Below are positions 39,731 through 47,843 of a stretch of 64,000 nucleotides of DNA, piece by piece. A program made the position numbers and the translations under genes. Each line of letters begins with the position of its first letter. Positions within the stretch are counted from its first letter, which is position 1. The stretch covers positions 1-64,000 of the forward strand of contig JBHHWI010000001.1 in assembly GCA_046756445.1 (NCBI GenBank). Reading direction: 5' to 3'. The notes under the pieces were generated by a model. The model worked only from the letters and a program-made list of their open reading frames with translations, was not told where the DNA came from and did not search any database. This DNA comes from JACZWL01 sp046756445. Lineage in GTDB: Bacteria; Pseudomonadota; Gammaproteobacteria; Steroidobacterales; Woeseiaceae.

Positions 39731-41026
39731 ATGAACAAAATCCGATACTTTTGCCTGCTGTCGGGCCTGGCGACCTGCGCAGTCGCCGCGGAAGAGCTGT
39801 CGGCCACGGGTGAGATGCTCGACGGAATCGCCGCCATCGTCAACGAGGGTGTCGTGCTGAAGAGCGAGCTGAAGCTTCAACTGGAGACCGTAACGGAACG
39901 GGCGCAGAAGCAGGACATGCGGCTGCCACCGCCGAGCGTCCTGGAGGAACAGGTGCTCGAGAGCCTCATACTCAAGCAGATTCAGCTGCAGCGCGCCGAG
40001 CGCATCGGCATCCGGATTTCGGACCAGATGTTGAATGCCGCGATTGCGGGTGTTGCGGAGCAAAACGGCTTTGCATTCGAGGACATGCCCCGCGTACTTG
40101 CCGAGGATGGGATTTCATACGGCGTCTATCGCCGCGAGATGCGTGAGCAGCTGATCCTCGAACAGTTGCAGCGAATCGACGTCGTCGGACGGATTTCGGT
40201 CGCACCACGCGAGATAGATCAGTGTCTCGCCGACCTCGAAGACAACGTCGTGATCAACTCTGAATACAAACTGTCACACATACTGATATCGGTGCCGCCG
40301 TCCGCGACTCAGGAGGAGTTCGCGGAAGCAGAGACTGAAGCGAATTACGTGTACAAACAACTTCAGGACGGCGCCGACTTTGCCGAGATGGCGATTCGAT
40401 ACTCGGATCTTCAGACCGCGCTCGAAGGCGGCAATCTCGGTTGGCGCAAAGGCGATCAGCTTCCGACTATTTTTTCCAATATCGTCGGTTCGATGGCAGC
40501 AGGCGACTTCTCGGATCCGATCCGGACCGTGAGTGGTTATCACATCGTCAAGGTCAACGACCTGCGTGGCGCGAATCAGCGCAGTGAAGTCGAGCAGGTA
40601 AAGCTTCGCCATATCCTGATTACGCCTGACGAGATCATCGATGACGAAACCGCCAAGCAGCAGCTCGAACAGGCAGTCGCCGATCTCGGCTCCGGCAAGG
40701 ACTTCGGCGAGCTTGCGAAGCTTCTGTCCGATGATCCCGGTTCTGCGAACCAGGGCGGGGAAATGGACTGGGCCAGCCCGGGCTCGTTTGTGCCCGAATT
40801 CGAGGAAGTCGCCAATAATGCGGAAATCGGCGTCGTGACCGAGCCTTTCCGGACCAGATTCGGCTGGCACATTCTCGAAGTCATGGATCGTCGCATTCAC
40901 GACAACACGGAGGAACTCAAGGAAAACGGCTGCATACAGCGCGTCAGGAACAGCAAGCTGGCAGAAGAGACGGAGCTCTACATGCGGCGAATCCGTGACG
41001 AAGCATTCGTAGACACACGCATCTGA
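39731..41026 (+). CDS. surA: Periplasmic chaperone/prolyl isomerase SurA
   Basis: The 431-aa protein has a signal peptide (IRYFCLLSGLATCAVAAEE), an N-terminal chaperone domain with GIAAIVNEGVVLKSEL, and two parvulin domains beginning at YKLSHILISVPPSA and VKLRHILITPDEI. It escorts outer-membrane proteins such as LptD to the BAM complex. The next gene, pdxA, seems to start on the base before its stop codon. Confidence 0.96.
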   Translation: MNKIRYFCLLSGLATCAVAAEELSATGEMLDGIAAIVNEGVVLKSELKLQLETVTERAQKQDMRLPPPSVLEEQVLESLILKQIQLQRAERIGIRISDQMLNAAIAGVAEQNGFAFEDMPRVLAEDGISYGVYRREMREQLILEQLQRIDVVGRISVAPREIDQCLADLEDNVVINSEYKLSHILISVPPSATQEEFAEAETEANYVYKQLQDGADFAEMAIRYSDLQTALEGGNLGWRKGDQLPTIFSNIVGSMAAGDFSDPIRTVSGYHIVKVNDLRGANQRSEVEQVKLRHILITPDEIIDDETAKQQLEQAVADLGSGKDFGELAKLLSDDPGSANQGGEMDWASPGSFVPEFEEVANNAEIGVVTEPFRTRFGWHILEVMDRRIHDNTEELKENGCIQRVRNSKLAEETELYMRRIRDEAFVDTRI

Positions 41027-41997
41027 CAAGCAAACGGACAAACCCTCTCGTAATCACCGCCGGAGAACCCGCCGGTATCGGGCCCGACCTGTGCCTTGCT
41101 CTGGCGAATACACAGTGGTCAGACCGGGTGATTGTCGTTGCAGATCCACAGACGCTGGAAGCGAGGGCCCGTCGACTCGGCGTCGACGTCTCGATCCTGG
41201 ATGCGGAATCAGGCGGTTCGGCCCGAAACGGTCTGAGGGTGATCGCAGAAGCCCTGCCCAACGCCTCCGTCTGTGGCACGCCGGATCCGGCCAATGCCCA
41301 ATCGCTGCTGTCGGGGCTGAAGAGGGCGGTACAAGCTTGCCTCGACGGCAGGTTCTCCGGGCTTGTTACGGCGCCGCTGCAGAAGAGCACAATCAACGAT
41401 GCGGGAATCTCCTTTACCGGCCACACGGAGTACCTCGCAGAATTAACCTCGATTCGAACACCCGTAATGATGCTGGTCGCGGACCAGTTGCGGGTGGCGC
41501 TCGCCAGCACGCACCTGCCGCTTCGGGAGGTCCCGGACTATCTGACGCAGGAGCGACTTCGCGACGTGCTCGAAGTCCTGCATGCCGACCTCGTCGGAAG
41601 ATTCGACATCGCCGAGCCGGAGATCGTCGTCTGCGGGCTCAATCCGCACGCCGGTGAAGGCGGTTATCTGGGCACGGAGGACGTCGCCGTGATCGAGCCG
41701 GTCGTCAGCGCATTACGGCTGGAGGGCATCGATGTCCGCGGTCCGTTAGCCGCGGATACAGCGTTCACACCGGCCGCCGGGCATGCCGATGCGGTACTGG
41801 CCATGTATCACGATCAGGGTCTGCCCGCCTTGAAGATGGCCGGGTTCGGTCACTCGGTAAATGTGACGCTCGGCCTGCCGATCGTTCGGACCTCCGTCGA
41901 TCACGGCACGGCCCTCGGTATAGCCGGCACGGGCAGGGCCGATGCCGGCAGCATGATTGCGGCGGTGGAACTGGCCGCCACATTGGCAACCGCATGA
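41023..41997 (+). CDS. pdxA: 4-Hydroxythreonine-4-phosphate dehydrogenase PdxA, apparent CTG start
   Basis: The enzyme oxidises 4-phosphohydroxy-L-threonine in pyridoxal phosphate synthesis. The conserved N-terminal motif ITAGEPAGIGPD lies upstream of the first ATG/GTG/TTG (GTG 41128). The frame is open only back to a stop at 40996-40998. The only near-cognate start there is CTG at 41023, which overlaps the surA stop as CTGA and gives 324 aa, the family length. The zinc-site His segments (TGHTEYLAEL; LNPHAGEGGYLG; MYHDQGLPALK) are present. The downstream rsmA overlaps by 4 bases. Confidence 0.9.
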   Translation: MTSKRTNPLVITAGEPAGIGPDLCLALANTQWSDRVIVVADPQTLEARARRLGVDVSILDAESGGSARNGLRVIAEALPNASVCGTPDPANAQSLLSGLKRAVQACLDGRFSGLVTAPLQKSTINDAGISFTGHTEYLAELTSIRTPVMMLVADQLRVALASTHLPLREVPDYLTQERLRDVLEVLHADLVGRFDIAEPEIVVCGLNPHAGEGGYLGTEDVAVIEPVVSALRLEGIDVRGPLAADTAFTPAAGHADAVLAMYHDQGLPALKMAGFGHSVNVTLGLPIVRTSVDHGTALGIAGTGRADAGSMIAAVELAATLATA

Positions 41998-42773
41998 GCC
42001 GGCGCCACCGCCCGCGCAGGCGATTCGGGCAGCACTTTCTGGTTGACCGGATGACGATCGACAGAATCATCGCGGCAATCGAGCCCGGGGCCGGGGAGAT
42101 AATCGTTGAGATAGGGCCGGGCCGGGGTGCGATCAGCGAACCGCTGGCGCGCAGCGCCGGCAGGTTCCACGCTATCGAGCTGGACCGCGATCTGGCAGCG
42201 GCGCTCACGCGGCAATTCGAATCGCAACCCAATGTAACGATTCACCAGGCGGATGCGCTGAAGTTCGATTTCGCCGCGCTGGGAGAGAATCTTCGAGTCG
42301 TCGGCAATCTGCCCTACAACATCTCGACGCCGCTGCTGTTTCACCTCATCGATTGCAGAGAAACCATCAACGACATGCATCTGATGCTGCAAAAAGAAGT
42401 CGTCGACCGAATGGCGGCGGTGCCGCATAACAAGACGTATGGCCGGCTGACCATAATGCTCGGTTGCTACATGGCAGTTGAACCGTTGTTCGATGTGCCG
42501 CCGTCGGCTTTCAGGCCATCGCCGAAAGTCTCGTCCTCGGTCGTGCGGTTATCGCCGCTGCCGAAAGACACCCATGCGATTGCCGATCACACAGCACTAT
42601 CCGAAATCGTCACCGTGGCATTCAGTCAACGCCGAAAGACATTGCGCAACGCGCTCAAGGCCTGTGTGACGGAGGAAGATCTCGTCGCTTCGGGCATGGA
42701 TCCCGGATCACGACCGGAACACGTATCGATCGCAGACTATGTGGCCCTTGCCAACCGGATTGCCCGCACGTGA
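41994..42773 (+). CDS. rsmA: 16S rRNA dimethyladenosine transferase RsmA (KsgA)
   Basis: The 259-aa SAM enzyme dimethylates two adjacent adenosines near the 3' end of 16S rRNA. Motifs are RRRFGQHFLVDRMTIDRI, EIGPGRGAISEPLA and the catalytic NLPYNIS. The ATGA overlap with pdxA continues the conserved lptD-surA-pdxA-rsmA order. Confidence 0.97.
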   Translation: MSRRHRPRRRFGQHFLVDRMTIDRIIAAIEPGAGEIIVEIGPGRGAISEPLARSAGRFHAIELDRDLAAALTRQFESQPNVTIHQADALKFDFAALGENLRVVGNLPYNISTPLLFHLIDCRETINDMHLMLQKEVVDRMAAVPHNKTYGRLTIMLGCYMAVEPLFDVPPSAFRPSPKVSSSVVRLSPLPKDTHAIADHTALSEIVTVAFSQRRKTLRNALKACVTEEDLVASGMDPGSRPEHVSIADYVALANRIART

Positions 42774-42799
42774 AGCGGCAAGGTGGTTCCCGAGGAACG

Positions 42800-42827
42800 T
42801 TGAGATAGGATCTGGTTACGTTAGAAT
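42800..42827 (+). promoter_or_regulatory. Sigma70-type promoter for apaGH
   Basis: A -35 TTGAGA (42800-42805), a 16-bp spacer and -10 TAGAAT (42822-42827) lie 41 bases before the apaG start, in the only gap of note (95 bp) in the surA-to-kmo stretch. This would separate apaGH expression from the upstream operon. Confidence 0.5.
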
Positions 42828-42868
42828 GCGGGCACCCGGGTACTGCCCGGACGGGCTTGCGGTGACTA

Positions 42869-43249
42869 ATGGATAAGATGAATTGCGAAATCAGTATCGA
42901 AGTCGCAACGGATTATGTCGATGAGCAGTCCGAGCCCGATGACGGCCGTTACGTATTCGCCTACACGATCACCATTGCCAACCTGGGCGAGGTTCCGGCC
43001 CGTTTGCTGAGCCGTCACTGGGTTATAACGGATGCCAACGGCAAGGTTCAGGAAGTCAGCGGCGACGGCGTCGTGGGCGAACAGCCCCGCCTGAATCCCG
43101 GCGAGAAATACCGCTACTCGAGCGGCGCTGTCCTCGAGACACCGGTCGGGTCGATGCAGGGCAGCTACCGGATGGAAGCGGACAACGGCACCAATTTCGA
43201 TGCTCCGATCCCTCCGTTCACGCTCGCCGTACCGGGGGTTATTCATTAG
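42869..43249 (+). CDS. apaG: ApaG domain protein
   Basis: The 126-aa fibronectin-III-like protein has YVFAYTITIANLG, LLSRHWVITDANG and the glycine-rich EVSGDGVVGEQPRLNPGEKY. It is conserved next to apaH and rsmA; the biochemical role is still unclear. Two ATG codons (42869 and 42878) could start it. It is 6 bases from apaH. Confidence 0.95.
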   Translation: MDKMNCEISIEVATDYVDEQSEPDDGRYVFAYTITIANLGEVPARLLSRHWVITDANGKVQEVSGDGVVGEQPRLNPGEKYRYSSGAVLETPVGSMQGSYRMEADNGTNFDAPIPPFTLAVPGVIH

Positions 43250-43255
43250 GCCAGA

Positions 43256-44074
43256 ATGGCAACCTACGCGATAGGCGATCTGCAGGGTTGTTACGATCCG
43301 TTTCGACGCCTGCTCGACAAGCTCAAATTCGATCCGGACAAAGACCGTCTCTGGCTGACAGGGGATCTCGTCAATCGTGGCCCCAAATCGCTGAAGACGG
43401 TTCGCTTCGTCAGGAACCTGGGCAAATCCGCAAAGGTCGTCCTCGGAAACCATGACCTTCATTTGCTCGCGCTCGCGTACGGAATCGGTGATACATCGGA
43501 CAGATTCGGCTCGCTGACCAAGCTCCTGGACGCGAAGGACGCCGATGATCTGATCGATTGGTTGCGGCGCCAGCCGCTCGCACACTACAGCAAGAAACTG
43601 AACACCCTGCTTGTGCACGCAGGTCTCCCGCCGCAATGGAGCGTCAAGAAAACGCTGGCGCGCGCCGCCGAGGTCGAAGCCGAACTCGGGAGTAAGACGT
43701 TCGTGAAATTCCTGGAGAAGCTCTACGGTAATTCGCCGAACCGGTGGTCGGGCGACCTCAGTGGCTACAAGAGACTTCGATTCATCGTAAACTGCCTGAC
43801 ACGCATCCGGATGATCGACAAAAAGGGTCGCCTCGATTTCGAGCACAAGGGGCCGCCAGCGAACGCGAGAAAAGGGCTGGTGCCCTGGTTCGATGCCGAT
43901 GATGCTGCCTGGAAAGGCACCCGAATCGTGTTCGGCCACTGGTCCGCCCTGGGACTGGTCATCAGTCCCGAGCTTGTCTGCGTCGATACGGGCTGCGTAT
44001 GGGGCCGTCAGCTAACGGCCGTCCAGCTGGTCAAGCGACCGAGGGTCACACAGGTGAAGTGCCGCTGCCGATAA
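43256..44074 (+). CDS. apaH: Symmetrical diadenosine tetraphosphatase ApaH
   Basis: The 272-aa metallophosphatase splits Ap4A into two ADP and can decap Np4-RNA. Metal-binding motifs are IGDLQGCYDPF (the DxH position reads DLQ as in ApaH), LTGDLVNRGPKSL, VLGNHDLHLL and VHAGLPPQW, all typical. It forms an apaG-apaH unit, followed by kmo. Confidence 0.96.
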   Translation: MATYAIGDLQGCYDPFRRLLDKLKFDPDKDRLWLTGDLVNRGPKSLKTVRFVRNLGKSAKVVLGNHDLHLLALAYGIGDTSDRFGSLTKLLDAKDADDLIDWLRRQPLAHYSKKLNTLLVHAGLPPQWSVKKTLARAAEVEAELGSKTFVKFLEKLYGNSPNRWSGDLSGYKRLRFIVNCLTRIRMIDKKGRLDFEHKGPPANARKGLVPWFDADDAAWKGTRIVFGHWSALGLVISPELVCVDTGCVWGRQLTAVQLVKRPRVTQVKCRCR

Positions 44075-44083
44075 CCAGAAATA

Positions 44084-45436
44084 ATGAAGCGAAAATCAGT
44101 TCGGATATTTGGCGCGGGTCTTTGTGGAAGCCTGCTGAGCATCATTCTCGCCCGGCGCGGCTTCTGTGTGACGGTGTACGAGCGCGAGAACGACCCGCGC
44201 AGCGAAGCGGCGCGGGCCGGCCGGTCGATCAACCTCGCCATGTCTGCCAGGGGAATTCGGGCGCTGAAGCATGCCGGCATTTTTTCGCTCGTCGAGCCCT
44301 TGCTCGTGCCAATGCGCGGCCGATTCGTACACCATGAAGACGGCGCTACCGAGATGCTGAAATACGGCCAGCGTCCCGAGGAACAAATCTACTCGGTATC
44401 GCGGGCCGGACTGAATCAGCTGTTGCTCAGTGCGGCCGAAAAAGACCACGGCATCGACATTCACTTTCAACACGAGGCCATCGCGCTCGATGCCGGAGGC
44501 GTTCGAATCGGCAGATATGCCGACGGTGCCGAGCTGCTGGTACCGGACACGCCGGTCATTGCGGCCGATGGCGCCGGTTCGATCTTTCGGCGATCGCTGG
44601 ATTATTCCGGCGCGATATCGGCGACCGAGACGTTGCTGGATCACAGCTACAAGGAACTGAATGTGCCGCCAGGCCCCGCCGGCGAGTTCCGGATGGAGCC
44701 CGGCGCGCTGCACATCTGGCCACGCGGCGGGTTCATGCTGATCGCGCTGCCCAACCCGGGCGGCGATTTCACGCTGACGCTGTTTCTTCCGAACGAGAGC
44801 CCGAACAGCTTTTCGAATCTGCGCACGCCGCAGGAGATTGCTGCGTTTTTTGAGACGCACTTCGCCGACGTGACAGAGCTTATGCCCGATCTGATCGCAA
44901 CGTTTGAGCGGAATCCGGTCGGTATTCTCGGTACCGTCCGATGCGATCGATGGCACGATGACGGCCGGGTCCTGCTCGTCGGTGATGCCGCGCACGCGGT
45001 CGTGCCGTTTCACGGACAGGGAATGAACCTCGCCTTCGAGGACTGTGTGGTGCTGGACCAGATCCTCGAAGACGCGGATTCCTCGTGGCAGGACGTCTTC
45101 GCCCGTTTCGAGTCCGCGCAGCTCGCCAATGCGAATGCCATCGCCGCCATGGCGCTGGAGAACTATGTCGAAATGCGGGACACGGTCAGGAATCCGAAGT
45201 ACCTGCTGCAGAAGGAGCTCGGCTTCGAGCTGGAGCGGCGTTTGCCGAAGGTGTTCATTCCGCGCTATTCGATGGTGATGTTTCACGCCGAAATTCCCTA
45301 CGCGATCGCCCAGCAGCGGGGCAACGTCCAGGCCGAGCTCCTCGACGAGCTCACTCGCGACGCCGATGAGCTCGGCCAGATCGATATCGATGGCGCGGAA
45401 CGCGAAGCGGCGTCCAGACTCACGCCGCTGAGTTGA
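44084..45436 (+). CDS. kmo: Kynurenine 3-monooxygenase
   Basis: This 450-aa FAD-dependent aromatic hydroxylase has the Rossmann motif IFGAGLCGSLLSIILARRG and the KMO-specific GRSINLAMSARGIRAL. The second FAD motif is VLLVGDAAHAVVPFHGQGMN, and a hydrophobic C-terminal region follows. It converts L-kynurenine to 3-hydroxykynurenine on the aerobic tryptophan-to-quinolinate route. No other kynurenine-pathway gene is in the window. The 3' end overlaps convergent folA by 17 bases. Confidence 0.9.
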   Translation: MKRKSVRIFGAGLCGSLLSIILARRGFCVTVYERENDPRSEAARAGRSINLAMSARGIRALKHAGIFSLVEPLLVPMRGRFVHHEDGATEMLKYGQRPEEQIYSVSRAGLNQLLLSAAEKDHGIDIHFQHEAIALDAGGVRIGRYADGAELLVPDTPVIAADGAGSIFRRSLDYSGAISATETLLDHSYKELNVPPGPAGEFRMEPGALHIWPRGGFMLIALPNPGGDFTLTLFLPNESPNSFSNLRTPQEIAAFFETHFADVTELMPDLIATFERNPVGILGTVRCDRWHDDGRVLLVGDAAHAVVPFHGQGMNLAFEDCVVLDQILEDADSSWQDVFARFESAQLANANAIAAMALENYVEMRDTVRNPKYLLQKELGFELERRLPKVFIPRYSMVMFHAEIPYAIAQQRGNVQAELLDELTRDADELGQIDIDGAEREAASRLTPLS

Positions 45437-45917
45437 CGCGGTCCATTGTGATGAACGAGAACCCGAATTGTCGCGAGTCGGATTCGGCAAAGTCCTCGCG
45501 ATCGGTTATCCGCCACTCGCTCTCGTCGATCCCGGGGAAATAGGCATCGCCTTCCACCTCGGCGTTTACGCGGGTCATGTAGATCCGGTCCGCCATCGGC
45601 AACATCTGCTCGTAGATCTTCCCGCCGCCGATGACCATCACTTCTTCGGCGTCTCCTGAAAGCTCCAGCGCATTGTCCGTGCTGACCGCGACCTCGCAGC
45701 CATCGATCTCGAGCCCGGGGCGCGTGCTCAAAACGATGTTTTGCCGCTCTGGCAGCGGTTTGCCGATCGATTCAAAGGTCCGTCGCCCCATGATCACGGG
45801 TTTGCCGGTTGTCAGACGCTTGAATCGTTTCAGGTCGTCAGGCAGGCGCCAGGGCAGTTGTCCGTGTTGACCGATTACGTTATTCGTCGAGGCGGCAACG
45901 ATGATGCTGATTTTCAC
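45420..45917 (-). CDS. folA: Dihydrofolate reductase
   Basis: The protein has 165 aa from GTG 45917. Motifs are IIVAASTNNVIGQHGQLPWR, the catalytic Asp27 in RLPDDLKRFK, VIMGRRTFESIG and MVIGGGKIYEQM. The frame is open 78 codons further upstream, but that part lies in the MITE-like element and has no folA homology. The start codon is one base from the end of that element, so translation signals come from inserted DNA. It regenerates tetrahydrofolate consumed by the nearby ThyA. Confidence 0.95.
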   Translation of the reverse strand: MKISIIVAASTNNVIGQHGQLPWRLPDDLKRFKRLTTGKPVIMGRRTFESIGKPLPERQNIVLSTRPGLEIDGCEVAVSTDNALELSGDAEEVMVIGGGKIYEQMLPMADRIYMTRVNAEVEGDAYFPGIDESEWRITDREDFAESDSRQFGFSFITMDRVNSAA

Positions 45918-45918
45918 T

Positions 45919-46191
45919 AGAAGCGGTCTCAATAATATCCGCGAGCCGCGTTTCTGCGACCACTGGCTTCGATGGCGAGGCGCGCGGCGCGTCCAAATCG
46001 TAAGGTCATTGGCAAGGCGCGCAACAAAGCCGTCGGGGCAGTGGCGCGAAACCGGTACGGGAAGCGCCTTTGCGGGCGATCCACTTTGTCGCTCGTCGTT
46101 CATATGGAATGACCATTTCTCACTCCTCGCTTCGCGCGGCTCATCCCGCAAAGGCTGCTTCGCGACCGCAGATATTTTTGAGATCGCTTCT
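45919..46191. mobile_element. 273-bp MITE-like element with 25-bp terminal inverted repeats
   Basis: The left end (45919-45943) and right end (46167-46191) are inverted repeats matching at 22 of 25 positions. Their shared cores are AGAAGCG, TCTCAA and AATATC. The element fills the whole folA-thyA gap, has no credible own gene, and contains a shorter internal inverted pair (GGTCATT/AATGACC). CTAG occurs near both ends, but a clear target duplication is not evident. It is most likely a non-autonomous, dispersed element. Confidence 0.7.
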
Positions 46192-46193
46192 AA

Positions 46194-46988
46194 CTAGACG
46201 GCGACGGCGGCGCGGATATGCGGATGGCACTCGTAATTGAGGATCTCGAAATCCTCGAAGCGGTAGTCGAAGATGCTGTCCGGCCGGCGCTTGATCGCCA
46301 GACGCGGCAGCGCCAGCGGCTCACGCCCGAGTTGTTCATCTGCCTGCTCGAGATGATTCAGATAGAGATGGCAGTCGCCGCCGATCCAGACGAAATCGCC
46401 GACGTTGAGATCTGCCTGCTGCGCCAGCATGTGCGTCAGCAAAGCGTAAGATGCGATGTTGAACGGCACCCCGAGAAAGATATCGGCGCTTCGCTGATAC
46501 AGCTGGCATGAGAGCCGGCCGTCGGCGACGTAAAACTGAAACATACAGTGGCACGGAGGCAGCGCCATCTTCGGTATGTCGGCAACGTTCCAGGCATTGA
46601 CTATCAGCCGCCGCGAGTCGGGGTCATTCCGCAGGTCTTCCACGAGCTGACCGATCTGATCGACCGTTTGTCCATCGGGCGCAGCCCAGCTGCGCCACTG
46701 CACGCCGTACACGGGGCCGAGTTCGCCATTCTCGTCCGCCCAGTCGTTCCAGATCGACACCCCGTTTTCCTCGAGGTACCGGATGTTCGAGTCGCCACTC
46801 AAAAACCACAGCAGCTCGTGAATAATGGAACGCAGATGCAGCTTCTTGGTCGTGACGACCGGAAAGCCCCTGGCAAGATCGAAGCGCATCTGATAACCGA
46901 ACATGCTCAGCGTGCCGGTCCCGGTCCGGTCCTCCTTGCGGACGCCGTTGTCGCGCGCATAGCGCATCATCGACAGAAACTGCTGCAT
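46194..46988 (-). CDS. thyA: Thymidylate synthase
   Basis: The 264-aa ThyA converts dUMP to dTMP using methylene-THF. Catalytic Cys146 is in [13 protein letters not shown]. Substrate-binding segments [36 protein letters not shown] and the C-terminal PHIRAAVAV are conserved. It shares one base with the lgt stop (TGATG) and is followed by the MITE-like element, then folA. Confidence 0.98.
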   Translation of the reverse strand: MQQFLSMMRYARDNGVRKEDRTGTGTLSMFGYQMRFDLARGFPVVTTKKLHLRSIIHELLWFLSGDSNIRYLEENGVSIWNDWADENGELGPVYGVQWRSWAAPDGQTVDQIGQLVEDLRNDPDSRRLIVNAWNVADIPKMALPPCHCMFQFYVADGRLSCQLYQRSADIFLGVPFNIASYALLTHMLAQQADLNVGDFVWIGGDCHLYLNHLEQADEQLGREPLALPRLAIKRRPDSIFDYRFEDFEILNYECHPHIRAAVAV

Positions 46989-47785
46989 CAGGCGGCCTCC
47001 TCGGGCTTCGGCCTGTACGCCATTATCAGCATTGTAATCGCGGCCACGATCATTGGCACGCTCAACACCTGTCCCATCGTAATCCAGCCGAAGGCGAGGT
47101 AGCCACCATCCTCACTCAAGTGCGCGTCCGGCACGCGGTAAAACTCGATGAACACGCGGAAAACACCGTACCAGAGCAGGAACATGGCGGACACTGCCAT
47201 GTAAGGCCGTCGCTTGGCCGAAAACCACCAGACGATGACGAACAATACCAGTCCCTCGAGTAATGCCTCATAGAGTTGCGAAGGGTGCAGCACCTCGTCG
47301 CCGACCCTGAATCCCCATGGCGCGTCGGTCGGCTTTCCCCAGAGCTCGTTGTTGATGAAGTTGCCGATGCGCCCGAAGCCCAGCCCCAGCGGGCATAGCG
47401 GTGCCACAAAATCAGTCATCTGCCACATGGTCCTGCCGAGCGAGCGCCCGTAGAGCCACATCGCCACCAGCACGCCGGCCAGCCCGCCGTGAAACGACAT
47501 GCCGCCTTCCCAGATCTTGAAGATGTAAAGGAGATCGTCGGCCATCTCGTCCCAGCCGTACACCAGGCAGTAGCCGGTCCGGCCGCCGATGATCACACCG
47601 AGCATCATGTAGAAGACGAGATCGTCGGTCTGAGCGGTATTTACCGGCGCATGACTCCTGGCGGCTCGCTTTCGCGCCAGGATCCAGCCGATCACGAATC
47701 CCAGGACATACATCATTCCGTACCAGCGAACCTTCAGGAATCCGATTGAGAAGATGACGGGGTCGAATTGGGGGTAGTCGATCAT
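46988..47785 (-). CDS. lgt: Prolipoprotein diacylglyceryl transferase
   Basis: The protein has 265 aa from ATG 47785 ([15 protein letters not shown]); the longer frame upstream is not homologous. Lgt signature [17 protein letters not shown] contains the key Arg, and [13 protein letters not shown] and [13 protein letters not shown] are conserved. There are seven membrane segments. It adds diacylglycerol to lipobox cysteines, including those of LolB and RlpA in this window. Coupling to thyA is the usual gammaproteobacterial arrangement. Confidence 0.97.
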   Translation of the reverse strand: MIDYPQFDPVIFSIGFLKVRWYGMMYVLGFVIGWILARKRAARSHAPVNTAQTDDLVFYMMLGVIIGGRTGYCLVYGWDEMADDLLYIFKIWEGGMSFHGGLAGVLVAMWLYGRSLGRTMWQMTDFVAPLCPLGLGFGRIGNFINNELWGKPTDAPWGFRVGDEVLHPSQLYEALLEGLVLFVIVWWFSAKRRPYMAVSAMFLLWYGVFRVFIEFYRVPDAHLSEDGGYLAFGWITMGQVLSVPMIVAAITMLIMAYRPKPEEAA

Positions 47786-47843
47786 CGGCGCTAGTCTATC
47801 ACCGCAACCGGACGACGCGCCGTTTGAGTTATAGTGCAACGAA

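Noticed and set aside
45918..46151. N-terminal extension of folA (open frame of 78 further codons)
   Set aside because: It is translated from the MITE-like element, has no DHFR homology, and a GTG start exactly at the homologous N-terminus is available.
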